From Betaproteobacteria bacterium (GTDB lineage: Bacteria; Pseudomonadota; Gammaproteobacteria; Burkholderiales; Usitatibacteraceae), in NCBI GenBank assembly GCA_016790765.1, contig JAEUMZ010000081.1:1-42910 (forward strand): DNA of 42,910 bases. The letters run 5' to 3'. The notes under the pieces are model-generated. The model searched no databases and was not told the origin of the DNA. It saw nothing but the letters and a program-made list of their open reading frames with translations. The position numbers and the translations under genes were made by a program. Positions 8,369 through 16,576 of this stretch are shown here, piece after piece. The first letter of the stretch is position 1. Every line of letters starts with the position of its first letter.

Positions 8369-9141
8369 GCACGACGGTCACGCTTGCCACGCTCAACATC
8401 CACAAGGGCCTGTCGCCGTTGAACCGCAAGCTGGTGATCCACGAGCTGCGCGAGCGGTTGCACGGCCTGGACAGCGACATCCTGTTTCTGCAAGAAGTGC
8501 AGGGCGAGCATGCGCGCCACGGACGGCGGTTTTCCGATTGGCCCGAGCTTCCGCAGCACGAGCACATTGCCGACGGGCGCTACCGGGAGATCATCTACGG
8601 GCTCAATGCCAGCCACCGCCATGGCCATCACGGCAATGCCATCCTGTCCGCCTTTCCGGTGGTGAACTGGACCAATCGCAACGTCTCGCACCACCGTTTC
8701 GAGCGGCGTGGCCACTTGATGGCGCGGCTCGAGGTGCCGGGCTGGCCGCGGCCATTGACCTGCGTCTGTGTGCACCTGGGGTTGCTGCAGGCCTCGCGTG
8801 TCATGCAAATCGAGCGCCTCGCCGGTTTCCTGCAGGAGGCGTGCCTGCCGGACGACCCGCTCATCGTGGCCGGGGATTTCAATGACTGGCGCGCAAGGAA
8901 AAGCGGTGTCAGCGCCGGACTGTTCGCCACGCTGGGCCTGACCGAAGTGTTCGAGGCGCGCCACGGCAAGCCCGCGCGCACCTTCCCCGCCGCCCTGCCC
9001 GTGTTGTCGCTCGACCGCATCTATGCACGCGGTGTGTCGGTCGTGTCTGCCGCGCGCCTTGCCGGCGTGGTCCATGGCGTTTCGTGGCGGGGCTTGTCGG
9101 ACCACGCCGGACTGTGGGTCGAGTTCTCGTTCGCGACATGA
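8365..9141 (+). CDS. Endonuclease/exonuclease/phosphatase family protein (YbhP-like)
   Basis: At 258 aa it carries the EEP fold motifs in order: LATLNIHKG (N11, H13) at the start, LFLQEVQGEHARH with the metal-binding glutamate, IVAGDFNDWR with the catalytic D-x-N pair, and the terminal SDHAGLWVEF histidine. E. coli YbhP has the same family and sits next to clsB, as here. No signal peptide or membrane span is visible. The substrate is unknown; the neighbourhood suggests a phospholipid or lipid-headgroup phosphodiester, which is inference. The ATG at 8365 overlaps the nudB stop and its own stop overlaps clsB. Confidence 0.85.
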   Translation: MSTTVTLATLNIHKGLSPLNRKLVIHELRERLHGLDSDILFLQEVQGEHARHGRRFSDWPELPQHEHIADGRYREIIYGLNASHRHGHHGNAILSAFPVVNWTNRNVSHHRFERRGHLMARLEVPGWPRPLTCVCVHLGLLQASRVMQIERLAGFLQEACLPDDPLIVAGDFNDWRARKSGVSAGLFATLGLTEVFEARHGKPARTFPAALPVLSLDRIYARGVSVVSAARLAGVVHGVSWRGLSDHAGLWVEFSFAT

Positions 9142-10301
9142 AGACTGGATTCACCGACGGCAATCGCGTCACCCTGCTCAAGAACGGCGCGCAGTTCTTT
9201 CCCGCTCTGGTGTCGGCCATCGAGAGCGCGCAGTTGGAGGTGCGCCTCGAGACCTATATCTTTCATGCCGATGCCAGCGGACAGGCCATCCGCGACGCCC
9301 TGGCCGCGGCCGCACGGCGCGGCGTGGCGGTCCGCGTCATGGTCGACGGCATCGGGTCGCGCGATACGCCGATGACCTTTTTCGACGCACTCACATCCGC
9401 CGGCGCCACCGTGTTGGCCTTCCGGCCGGACCACCGCCCGTTCCGCCTCAACACCGGCCGCATGCGCCGCAACCATCGCAAGATCGCGCTCATCGACGGC
9501 AGGATCGGCTTCGTCGGCGGCATCAACATCATCGACGACCTGACCGAGTCGCTTTCCGAGCACCCGCGCTTCGACTATGCCGCGCGGGTCGAGGGGCCAG
9601 TGCTCGCGGACATCCACGCCTCGATGCACCTCACCTGGCGCTGGGTCGCCTGGCGGCAATGGCGGCGGCGCGATGCCGGTCCGCCGGATCTGCGCGATGC
9701 CGCCCGGGCCCTCGGGACGCAACGTGTCCGTTTCGTGGCGCGCGACAACTTCCGGCACCGGCGCGACATCGAGCGCGCCTACCAGCAGGCCATCGAGGGT
9801 GCGCGCGAGCGCGTACTCATCATGTGTCCGTATTTCCTGCCGGGCCGCCGGTTTCGCCGCGCGTTGATCAAGGCGGCGCGGCGCGGCGTGGCGATTTCCC
9901 TGCTCCTGCAGGGCCGAGCCGATCATCCCCTGCTGCAGATGGCGACCCGCGCCCTGTATGCCCAACTGCTCGGGCAGGGCGTCACCATCCACGAATACGA
10001 CAGGAGCATGCTGCACGGCAAGGTGGCGTGCGTGGACGACCGCTGGGCCACCGTGGGCTCCAGCAACCTCGATCCATTCAGCCTGCTGCTGAACCGCGAG
10101 GCCAACCTGGTGATCGAGGATCCCGGGTTCGCGCGCCTGCTGCGCGAATCCATCGAGCTGGAAATGCACGCCGGCGCCCGCCTGTGCAGCGCTGCAGCTT
10201 GGGAGGTGCTGCCCTGGTGGGTGCGGGCGAAGAACCGGCTGGCCTATGTGTTCTCGCGCTGGGTGGTGCAGGGCTTGGGCCTGACGCAGCAGTGGGACTG
10301 A
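9138..10301 (+). CDS. clsB: Cardiolipin synthase B-like phospholipase D protein
   Basis: At 387 aa it has two HKD motifs, HRKIALIDG (His near residue 113) and HGKVACVDD (His near residue 293). Each is followed by the usual glycine-rich segment (GFVGGINI and ATVGSSNLDPFS). There is no N-terminal membrane hairpin, which matches ClsB rather than ClsA. Such enzymes join phosphatidylglycerol units, or transfer phosphatidyl groups to glycerol, at the inner membrane. The length and the YbhP-type partner upstream support ClsB. The start overlaps the preceding stop by 4 bases. The basic, aromatic C-terminal stretch after the second motif is probably membrane-associated. Confidence 0.9.
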   Translation: MKTGFTDGNRVTLLKNGAQFFPALVSAIESAQLEVRLETYIFHADASGQAIRDALAAAARRGVAVRVMVDGIGSRDTPMTFFDALTSAGATVLAFRPDHRPFRLNTGRMRRNHRKIALIDGRIGFVGGINIIDDLTESLSEHPRFDYAARVEGPVLADIHASMHLTWRWVAWRQWRRRDAGPPDLRDAARALGTQRVRFVARDNFRHRRDIERAYQQAIEGARERVLIMCPYFLPGRRFRRALIKAARRGVAISLLLQGRADHPLLQMATRALYAQLLGQGVTIHEYDRSMLHGKVACVDDRWATVGSSNLDPFSLLLNREANLVIEDPGFARLLRESIELEMHAGARLCSAAAWEVLPWWVRAKNRLAYVFSRWVVQGLGLTQQWD

Positions 10302-10334
10302 ACGGCACGCCGGCGCCCGTGAAAGAATAGCGCC

Positions 10335-12215
10335 ATGGTCCCCGGGATCCTTCGTGCTGCGTTGTGGGTGGTGGCGATTGCCGCATCCTGCGCCGCGCTG
10401 GGCTGGGCCGTTCCGTCCGACCCGGCGCCGCCCATCCGCCTGGCGCCCGACACGCGTGAAGCCGACATGGCCGGCCGCATCCTGGTGCTCGAGGATCCCG
10501 GTTCAACCCTGAACCTGGAATCGGCGCGCAAGCGCCGCAACGAGTTCGTCGCGTATCCCGGCACCGCGGACCTCAACTTCGGCTATCGCGGGCAGACCTA
10601 CTGGCTGCGCCTGCCGCTGGAAGTCGAGCCGGGTGCGGCACGCGAGTGGCTTATTGAGATTGCCTATCCGCCGCTCGAGTCGGTGACGGTCTACCTGCCG
10701 GACGAGACGCAACTGCAAGGCGGCTCGCGCGTGCCGTTCAGCGAGCGCATCGTTGCGCACCGCAACCATGTCTTCCCGTTCCGGCTGCAACCGGTGGGCC
10801 AGCACCGCGAGGTCGAAATCCTGATCCGCGTGTCTTCGCAGACCACCGGCCTGATTCCGGTGCGCCTGCGTTCGAGCGCGGCGTTCCACGACTACAACCT
10901 CGAGTCGTACTGGGCCATGGGTCTGTACTACGGGCTGCTGTTCTCGCTCGGCTTGTACAACCTGCTGCTGTGCGTTGCCTTGCGCAGCGCCGTCTACGGC
11001 TACTATGTCCTCTGGGTGCTGTCGCTGGCGGGCGGCGTGGCGGCCTTGAACGGTGTCGGCGCGCAGTTCCTGTGGAGCGATTCGCCGGCCGCCAACGTGT
11101 GGTCGCTGCCGGTCAGCCTGCTGGCGTCCAACGCCTGCGCGGTCCTGTTTTCGCGCCGGTTCCTCGACACGCCGGGCAATTTCCCGCGTTTCGACCGGCT
11201 GCTCGCCACGCTCATGTACGTGAGCCTGGCAGGCACCCTGACGGCCGTCGCATTCCCCCTGCGCTGGGCGATCCAGGGCATGTCCTTCATGGCGCTGATG
11301 GTGACGGGGACCCTGATCGTTCTGGCCGTGTTGTCGGTACGGCGCGGCGTGCCCAGTGCGCACTACTACCTGGCGGCCTGGATCGTGCTGCTGGTGGGAT
11401 CGTTCCTGACGGCGATGCGCAACTTCGGCTGGTTTCCCAACATGTTCATCTCCCAGCACGGCCTGCAGCTCGGATCGGCGTGCGAGATGCTGTTGCTGTC
11501 CTTTGCGCTGGCGGCGCGCTTCAACCAGCTGAAGCGCGCCAACGAGGACGCGCAGGCGCGCGCGCTGGACGCCGCGCGGCGCCACGAGGCGGAACTCGAA
11601 TCGCGCGTGGCCGAGCGCACTGCGGAGCTGGGCGCCACCAACGCGCGGCTGGCCGAAAGCGAGGCGCAGTTGCGCGAACTCGCGCACCACGACCCGCTCA
11701 CCGGGTTGCCCAACCGGCTGCGCTTCGCCGAGCACCTGCAGGCGGCCCTGGCGCGATCGCAGCGGCAGCACGCGTCCCTGGCGCTGATGCTCATCGACCT
11801 CGATGGGTTCAAGCCGATCAACGACCGCAATGGCCATGCGGCGGGCGACACCGTCCTGCGGGCCGTCGCGGCGCGCCTGCGCGAAGGGATCCGCGCCGGG
11901 GACTTCGCTGCGCGCATCGGGGGAGATGAGTTCGTCGTGGTGCTCGAGGCGCCGCAATACTTGGCCGATGCCGTGCGCAGCGGCGAGAAGCTCCTGGCGT
12001 CCCTTGCGGGCCCGATCGACTTCGGCGGCCTGGTCCTCCACGTGGGCGCAAGCGTGGGGCTGGCGTTGTCACACGCGGCGCAGGATGCCGATGAATTGCT
12101 CCGCCAGGCCGATGCAGCCATGTACCGCGCAAAATCCGGCGGCCGCGGCCGCGTGTGCGTGCACGACGGCGGCGCCCTGCAGGACGCGTCGCGCCCGGTG
12201 GCGGTCGCCGGATAA
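10335..12215 (+). CDS. Membrane diguanylate cyclase, 7TMR-DISM plus GGDEF
   Basis: At 626 aa the order is: a signal peptide, a periplasmic beta-sandwich of about residues 30-185 (DISM extracellular type, with YWLRLPLEVE), seven membrane spans from about 195 to 395, a charged coiled-coil (ARALDAARRHEAELESRVAE), then a GGDEF domain. The active motif GGDEF (529-533) is intact. An RAGD inhibitory I-site lies five residues before it, so product feedback is expected. It should make c-di-GMP in response to a periplasmic ligand, probably carbohydrate-like; the ligand is unknown. It starts 33 bases after clsB with no obvious Shine-Dalgarno sequence. Confidence 0.9.
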   Translation: MVPGILRAALWVVAIAASCAALGWAVPSDPAPPIRLAPDTREADMAGRILVLEDPGSTLNLESARKRRNEFVAYPGTADLNFGYRGQTYWLRLPLEVEPGAAREWLIEIAYPPLESVTVYLPDETQLQGGSRVPFSERIVAHRNHVFPFRLQPVGQHREVEILIRVSSQTTGLIPVRLRSSAAFHDYNLESYWAMGLYYGLLFSLGLYNLLLCVALRSAVYGYYVLWVLSLAGGVAALNGVGAQFLWSDSPAANVWSLPVSLLASNACAVLFSRRFLDTPGNFPRFDRLLATLMYVSLAGTLTAVAFPLRWAIQGMSFMALMVTGTLIVLAVLSVRRGVPSAHYYLAAWIVLLVGSFLTAMRNFGWFPNMFISQHGLQLGSACEMLLLSFALAARFNQLKRANEDAQARALDAARRHEAELESRVAERTAELGATNARLAESEAQLRELAHHDPLTGLPNRLRFAEHLQAALARSQRQHASLALMLIDLDGFKPINDRNGHAAGDTVLRAVAARLREGIRAGDFAARIGGDEFVVVLEAPQYLADAVRSGEKLLASLAGPIDFGGLVLHVGASVGLALSHAAQDADELLRQADAAMYRAKSGGRGRVCVHDGGALQDASRPVAVAG

Positions 12216-12233
12216 GGACGCGGAGGGCGCCGC

Positions 12234-13298
12234 ATGGAATCCTTCACGCATCCGCAGGCACGCCGGTTGTGCGACCTGCTCGGCACACGCTGGCCCCTGA
12301 TCCAGGCGCCGATGGCCGGCGTGCAGTTGAGCGCGCTGGCCGTCGCGGTGAGCGAATGCGGCGCCCTGGGGTCACTGCCGTGCGCGATGTTGTCCAACGA
12401 TGGGATCAATGCGGAATGCGCGGCCATCCGTGCTGCAACGCGCGCGCCCTTCAACGCGAATTTCTTCTGCCACGTGCCGCCGGTGCCCGATGCGGTGCGC
12501 GAAGCCGCCTGGCGCCACGCCTTGTCCCGGTACTTTGCCGAATGCGGCATTGACCCGGCCTCCATCCCCGCCGGCGCCGGCCGCAACCCCTTCACGCAGG
12601 AGGCGGCCGAGGTGCTGTCCGCGTTCGCGCCACGCGTGGTCAGCTTTCACTTCGGCCTGCCGCAACCCGCACTGCTCGAGCGGGTGCGCGCCTGGGACGC
12701 GGCCATCCTGTCTTCGGCCACCACGGTGGAGGAGGCACTTTGGCTGGAGGCGCAAGGGGTCGATGCCATCATCGCGCAGGGCGTCGAGGCGGGCGGACAC
12801 CGCGGCATGTTCCTGACCGCGGACCTCGCGTCGCAGCCCAGCCTGTGGGAATTGCTGCCGGACGTCGTCGATGCTGTCGGGGTTCCGGTGATTGCGGCGG
12901 GCGGCATCGCCAACGCGCAAGCGGTGCGGCGCGCGATGTCGCTGGGCGCCGCGGGTGTGCAGGTGGGCACGGCATACCTGTTATGCCCGGAAGCGACCAC
13001 GTCGCCGATTCATCGCGCCGCGTTGGCCGATGTCGCAAGGGAGACCGCACTGACCAACCTGTTCACCGGCCGCCCGGCGCGTGGCCTGGTCAACCGCCTG
13101 ATGCGCGACTTGGGGCCGATCCACGCAGCCGCGCCAGAGTTTCCACTGGCCACCGCGGCCATCGCACCGCTGCGTGCAGCGGCCGAGAAGCTTGGGCGTA
13201 AAGATTTCTCACCCCTGTGGTCCGGCACGGATCGCAGCGGCTGTGCAGCAGTGCCGGCTGCACAGATCACCGCCGGGTTGGTGCGCGGATTTGAGTGA
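12234..13298 (+). CDS. Nitronate monooxygenase, class I
   Basis: This 354-aa FMN-binding TIM-barrel protein has the class I NMO motifs: QAPMAGVQLS at the first strand, SFHFGLP, AQGVEAGGHRG with the likely catalytic base H189, PVIAAGGIANA and GAAGVQVGTAYL for phosphate binding. Enzymes of this type oxidise alkyl nitronates such as propionate 3-nitronate, using O2. The start lies 18 bases after the cyclase stop with GGACGCGGAGG-type purine-rich sequence upstream. It converges on the aromatic-degradation operon. 2-nitropropane dioxygenase is an older name for the family. Confidence 0.9.
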   Translation: MESFTHPQARRLCDLLGTRWPLIQAPMAGVQLSALAVAVSECGALGSLPCAMLSNDGINAECAAIRAATRAPFNANFFCHVPPVPDAVREAAWRHALSRYFAECGIDPASIPAGAGRNPFTQEAAEVLSAFAPRVVSFHFGLPQPALLERVRAWDAAILSSATTVEEALWLEAQGVDAIIAQGVEAGGHRGMFLTADLASQPSLWELLPDVVDAVGVPVIAAGGIANAQAVRRAMSLGAAGVQVGTAYLLCPEATTSPIHRAALADVARETALTNLFTGRPARGLVNRLMRDLGPIHAAAPEFPLATAAIAPLRAAAEKLGRKDFSPLWSGTDRSGCAAVPAAQITAGLVRGFE

Positions 13299-13333
13299 GT
13301 GAATGCCAAACTCGAGCAGCGGCGCGGTGTCCA

Positions 13334-13363
13334 GGCACAAAACGCCCCAAACGCCGCGTCGTG
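13334..13363. repeat. Short intergenic motif, copy 1
   Basis: In the 66-base gap between two convergent genes, GGCACAAAACGCCCCAAAC followed by GCCGCGTCGTG resembles 29589-29618. The two share GGCA, AAAA, GCCCCAAAC and CCGCG in order, with one indel and a few substitutions. The second copy contains a terminator-like hairpin. Here pairing is weaker, but the reverse strand has a short T run, so a transcript-end role for the phhA operon is possible. Confidence 0.35.
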
Positions 13364-13364
13364 T

Positions 13365-14198
13365 CTAGACTTTGATCAGCCGGTCCTCGGGGATGGTCTG
13401 GTTTGCGGCCAGTGAGGGCAGGCCGCGCAGTATTTCGTAATACGGCGTGAAATCAGGCGCCGTGGCATCGAAGAGTTGCTGGAAACTCTGGATGACGAAA
13501 TACGTTTCCTGGAACGTGTCGATCTTGTAGTTCGACTGCATCACGCGCATCAGGTCGAACGCAATGCGATTGGGCTTCGGGTTGGCGATGCAGTACGGCA
13601 GCTCGCCGCCCGAGGAGAGAATCCCCGCGCCGTAGGTGCGCAGGCCCTTGGGTGTCTGGATCAGGCCGAACTCGACCGTGTACCAGTAGAGCCGTGCCAG
13701 GTAATCGAGCGCGTTGAGGCCCTTGGCCTTCACGCCGCCGACACCATAGGCTTCAAGGTAGTCGGCAAACACCGGGTGGAACAGCAGCGGAACGTGGCCG
13801 AAGAAGTCGTGGAAGATGTCCGGCTCGACGATGTAGTCGAACTCTTCCGGGTTGCGCAGCCACACCGACGTGGGGAAGCGGCGGTTGGCCATATGCTCGA
13901 AAAACACGTCGTCGGGCAGCAGGCCGGGAACGGCAACCAGCGTCCAGCGAGTGGCCTTGTGCAATTTTTCGTTGACTTCCTCGAAATGCGGAATGCCCGC
14001 GCCGAAGTTGAGCGTGCCGAGCACGTCGATGAATTCGTCGCAGGCGTACTGCGGCACCTGTGCGCACTGGCGCGCGTAGAGGCGTTTCCAGAGGTCCTGT
14101 TCCTCCGGCGTATAGAGCGCGTAATCCTGATCGACCGTGTAGTCCGGCCGCATCCGGGAGTAGTCGCCGCGCAGCGGATGATCGGTTTGGCCGGCCAT
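13365..14198 (-). CDS. phhA: Phenylalanine 4-monooxygenase (pterin-dependent)
   Basis: At 277 aa it converts phenylalanine to tyrosine using tetrahydrobiopterin-type cofactor, O2 and non-heme iron. The iron ligands are visible: H130 and H135 in DIFHDFFGHVPLL and E176 in YWYTVEFGL. TYGAGILSSGGELPYCI is also characteristic. The length matches bacterial single-domain enzymes without the regulatory ACT domain. The start is ATG 14198, which shares one base with the fahA stop. It is the last gene of the reverse operon hppD-hmgA-fahA-phhA. The recycling enzyme PhhB is not in the window. Confidence 0.95.
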   Translation of the reverse strand: MAGQTDHPLRGDYSRMRPDYTVDQDYALYTPEEQDLWKRLYARQCAQVPQYACDEFIDVLGTLNFGAGIPHFEEVNEKLHKATRWTLVAVPGLLPDDVFFEHMANRRFPTSVWLRNPEEFDYIVEPDIFHDFFGHVPLLFHPVFADYLEAYGVGGVKAKGLNALDYLARLYWYTVEFGLIQTPKGLRTYGAGILSSGGELPYCIANPKPNRIAFDLMRVMQSNYKIDTFQETYFVIQSFQQLFDATAPDFTPYYEILRGLPSLAANQTIPEDRLIKV

Positions 14199-15205
14199 TA
14201 CTTCGCCTTTGCGACCTTTTGCCGAATCGCCCCGAAGATCGTCTCGCCATGGTGGTCCACCATGTCGATCTCGACTTCGTCGCCGAAGCGCAGGAAGTCC
14301 TCCTTCGCCTCGCCCAGTTCCACCTGCTCCACGAGCCGCTTTTCCATGATGCAGGAGTAGCCGGTGGTCTTGTCGTGGTTGGAGACCGTGCCCGAGCCGA
14401 TCAGCGTGCCGGCGCGCAGCGGCCGCGTTTTCGCGGCGTGGGAAATGAGGTCGTAGAGCGAGAAGGTCATGTCGTCCGCGCAATTGGGATTGCCGAACCA
14501 CTTGCCGCGCACGTGGCAGAGCAGGCGGAAGTCGAGTTTGCCCGCGCCCTTTTCGTCGCTCCAGGCGCCGCCGAGTTCATCCGGCGTCACCGCCACAGGC
14601 GAGAGCGCATTCAGCCCTTTGCCATGCACGAACCCAAAGCCCTTGGCCAGTTCCGCGGGGATGAGCTTGCGGTAGGACACGTCATTGATCAGCACCACCA
14701 GGCGCACTGCGTCCGCGCATTCGGCGGGCGTGGCCCCCATTTTCACGTCGCCCGTGATGACGCCGATTTCGCCTTCCAGGTCCACGCCCCAGTCCTCGGA
14801 CAGCACCTCGATGTCGTCGCGCGGGCCCATCATGGCATCGCCATTGCCCTGGTACATCAGCGGATCCGTGTAAAAACTTTCCGGCACCTTGTCGTTGCGC
14901 GCGCGGCGCACGCGCTCCACGTGCGACAGGTAGGCGGAGCCATCGAGCCACTGGTACGCGCGCGGCAGCGGCGCGGCGATGCGGCCTTCGTCCAGCAGGG
15001 TTTGGAAGCCGAGGATGGGGCGCGACGATCCCGAATCGATGGCTTCGAACTCGTCGAGTAGCCGGGGCTGCACATGGCGCCAATGCTCCAGCGCGTATTG
15101 CAGGGTCGGTGCGATGTCGGTCACGGCCACCGCGCGGCTGAGGTCCTCATCGACCAGCAGGAGCGTGCCGTCGCGCGTCGGGCCCTTCAAGGAAGCGAGT
15201 TTCAT
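14198..15205 (-). CDS. fahA: Fumarylacetoacetate hydrolase family protein
   Basis: At 335 aa it belongs to the shorter bacterial FAH group. Likely metal ligands are D114 (YTDPLMYQ), E144 and E146 (VDLEGEIGVITGD) and D175 (VLINDVSYR). Also conserved are GKGLNALSPVAVTPDEL and GTLIGSGTVSNHDK. It should cleave fumarylacetoacetate to fumarate and acetoacetate, the last step of homogentisate breakdown; position next to hmgA makes this far more likely than other FAH-family reactions. It starts one base after the hmgA stop and ends overlapping phhA. Confidence 0.92.
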   Translation of the reverse strand: MKLASLKGPTRDGTLLLVDEDLSRAVAVTDIAPTLQYALEHWRHVQPRLLDEFEAIDSGSSRPILGFQTLLDEGRIAAPLPRAYQWLDGSAYLSHVERVRRARNDKVPESFYTDPLMYQGNGDAMMGPRDDIEVLSEDWGVDLEGEIGVITGDVKMGATPAECADAVRLVVLINDVSYRKLIPAELAKGFGFVHGKGLNALSPVAVTPDELGGAWSDEKGAGKLDFRLLCHVRGKWFGNPNCADDMTFSLYDLISHAAKTRPLRAGTLIGSGTVSNHDKTTGYSCIMEKRLVEQVELGEAKEDFLRFGDEVEIDMVDHHGETIFGAIRQKVAKAK

Positions 15206-15206
15206 G

Positions 15207-16487
15207 TCATTTCACCTGGGCGGAAGAAAAGCCGTTCCACACGGCATCGTAGTTCTTTTGCAGGAGGGCGCCTTCGAGCGCAAAGGCGCTCGGCTCGAAA
15301 ACATAGCGGCTCTCGAACATGAAGGCCAGCGTGTTGCCTTGATAGACCGGCTTCAAGTCCTCATGCGAGGCCTTGGCGAACGTGGCCTGGTCCGGGCCGT
15401 GGGCCGAGAAGCAGTTGTGCAGTGAGCCACCGCCGGGCAGGAAGCCTTCGGCCTTGGCGTCGTACACGCCGTGGATCAGTCCCATGTACTCGCTCATCAG
15501 GTTGCGGTGGAACCATGGCGGGCGAAAGGTGTGCTCGGCCACCATCCAGCGCGGCGGGAAGATCACGAAATCCACGTTGGCCGTGCCGGGCGTTTCCGAG
15601 GGTGCGGTGAGCACGGTGAAGATCGACGGGTCGCAGTGGTCGAAAGAGACCGAGTTGACACTGTTGAAGCGCGCCAGCTCGTACTTGTACGGAAAGTAGT
15701 TGCCGTGCCACGCCACCACATTGAGCGGCGAGCCCGGCACGGTCACCGTGAACAGGTTGCCGCCGAATTTGGCGACGATGTCCGTCGGGCCGGCCACGTC
15801 CTCGAACCACGCCACCGGTGCCAGAAAGTCGCGCGCGTTGGCCAGGCCATTGGCGCCGATGGGTCCCAGGTCGGGCAGGCGGAACGGCGCGCCGTAGTTC
15901 TCGCAAATGTAACCGCGCACCGGTTCTTCGATCTCCACGCGAAACTTCAGGCCGCGCGGGATTACGGCGATCTCGCCCGGCTTGGCGTCGAGGATGCCGA
16001 ACTCGGTCTTCAGGATCAGTGCGCCTTGCTGCGGCACGATCAGCAGGTCGCCGTCGGCGTCGTAGAAGCAGCGGGTCATCGACTGGTTGGCTGCATACAG
16101 GTGCACCCCCACGCCGCGCTGCAGCGCGGCATCGCCGTTGGTGGCGATCGTCGCCAAGCCATCGACGAAATCGGTCGGGGCGGCGGGCAGCGGCAGCGGA
16201 TCCCAGCGCAGGCGATCCGGCGGTGCGGGGCGCTCGCGGTTCGGGGCGGTGCGCAGCAGCCCCTTCGCGAGCGGCCGGTACGCCGAATGCTCGGCCGACG
16301 GCCGCAGCCGGTACTGCCAGGAGCGCAGGTTGTGGTCGCGCGGCGCGGTGAATGCGCTGCCCGAGACCTGTTCCGCGTAGAGGTTGAACGGCGCGCGCTG
16401 CGGGGAATTCTGCCCGTGCGGCAGTGCACCCAACATCGCTTCTGTCGCGTGCTCGTTGCCGAAACCAGAGAGGTACTTGATTGTCAT
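15207..16487 (-). CDS. hmgA: Homogentisate 1,2-dioxygenase
   Basis: At 426 aa it is close to the usual HmgA length. The N-terminus contains [13 protein letters not shown], and a central stretch holds FKVEI-like cupin sequence with [20 protein letters not shown]. The iron site is in the C-terminal part: [18 protein letters not shown] supplies a histidine and glutamate, and [11 protein letters not shown] further histidines. The enzyme opens the homogentisate ring to maleylacetoacetate using O2. It is second in the operon. An 89-base gap carrying a palindromic repeat separates it from hppD; fahA follows after one base. Confidence 0.96.
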   Translation of the reverse strand: MTIKYLSGFGNEHATEAMLGALPHGQNSPQRAPFNLYAEQVSGSAFTAPRDHNLRSWQYRLRPSAEHSAYRPLAKGLLRTAPNRERPAPPDRLRWDPLPLPAAPTDFVDGLATIATNGDAALQRGVGVHLYAANQSMTRCFYDADGDLLIVPQQGALILKTEFGILDAKPGEIAVIPRGLKFRVEIEEPVRGYICENYGAPFRLPDLGPIGANGLANARDFLAPVAWFEDVAGPTDIVAKFGGNLFTVTVPGSPLNVVAWHGNYFPYKYELARFNSVNSVSFDHCDPSIFTVLTAPSETPGTANVDFVIFPPRWMVAEHTFRPPWFHRNLMSEYMGLIHGVYDAKAEGFLPGGGSLHNCFSAHGPDQATFAKASHEDLKPVYQGNTLAFMFESRYVFEPSAFALEGALLQKNYDAVWNGFSSAQVK

Positions 16488-16512
16488 GTTGGAATTGTCA
16501 AAGTCGTTGGAA

Positions 16513-16563
16513 CCGCAGATGAACGCAGATGAGTAGCAAGAATCTATCTGCGTTCATCTGTGG
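16513..16563. repeat. Palindromic repeat between hppD and hmgA
   Basis: Two 18-base arms (16513-16530 and 16546-16563) read CCGCAGATGAACGCAGAT and its near-perfect reverse complement, with one mismatch that would be a G-U pair in RNA, around a 15-base spacer. Both arms also contain the internal duplicated unit GCAGATGAAC/GCAGAT. The sequence resembles a dispersed intergenic repeat (containing GATGAACGCAGAT) that I recognise from many proteobacterial genomes. In the mRNA it would form a strong hairpin between the two cistrons. There is no T run, so it is not a classical terminator. Confidence 0.75.
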
Positions 16564-16576
16564 CTCACCAGCTTCT

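Noticed and set aside
10503..12041. 512-codon antisense frame under the diguanylate cyclase
   Set aside because: Glutamine/arginine-rich shadow without domains; the forward frame has intact GGDEF.
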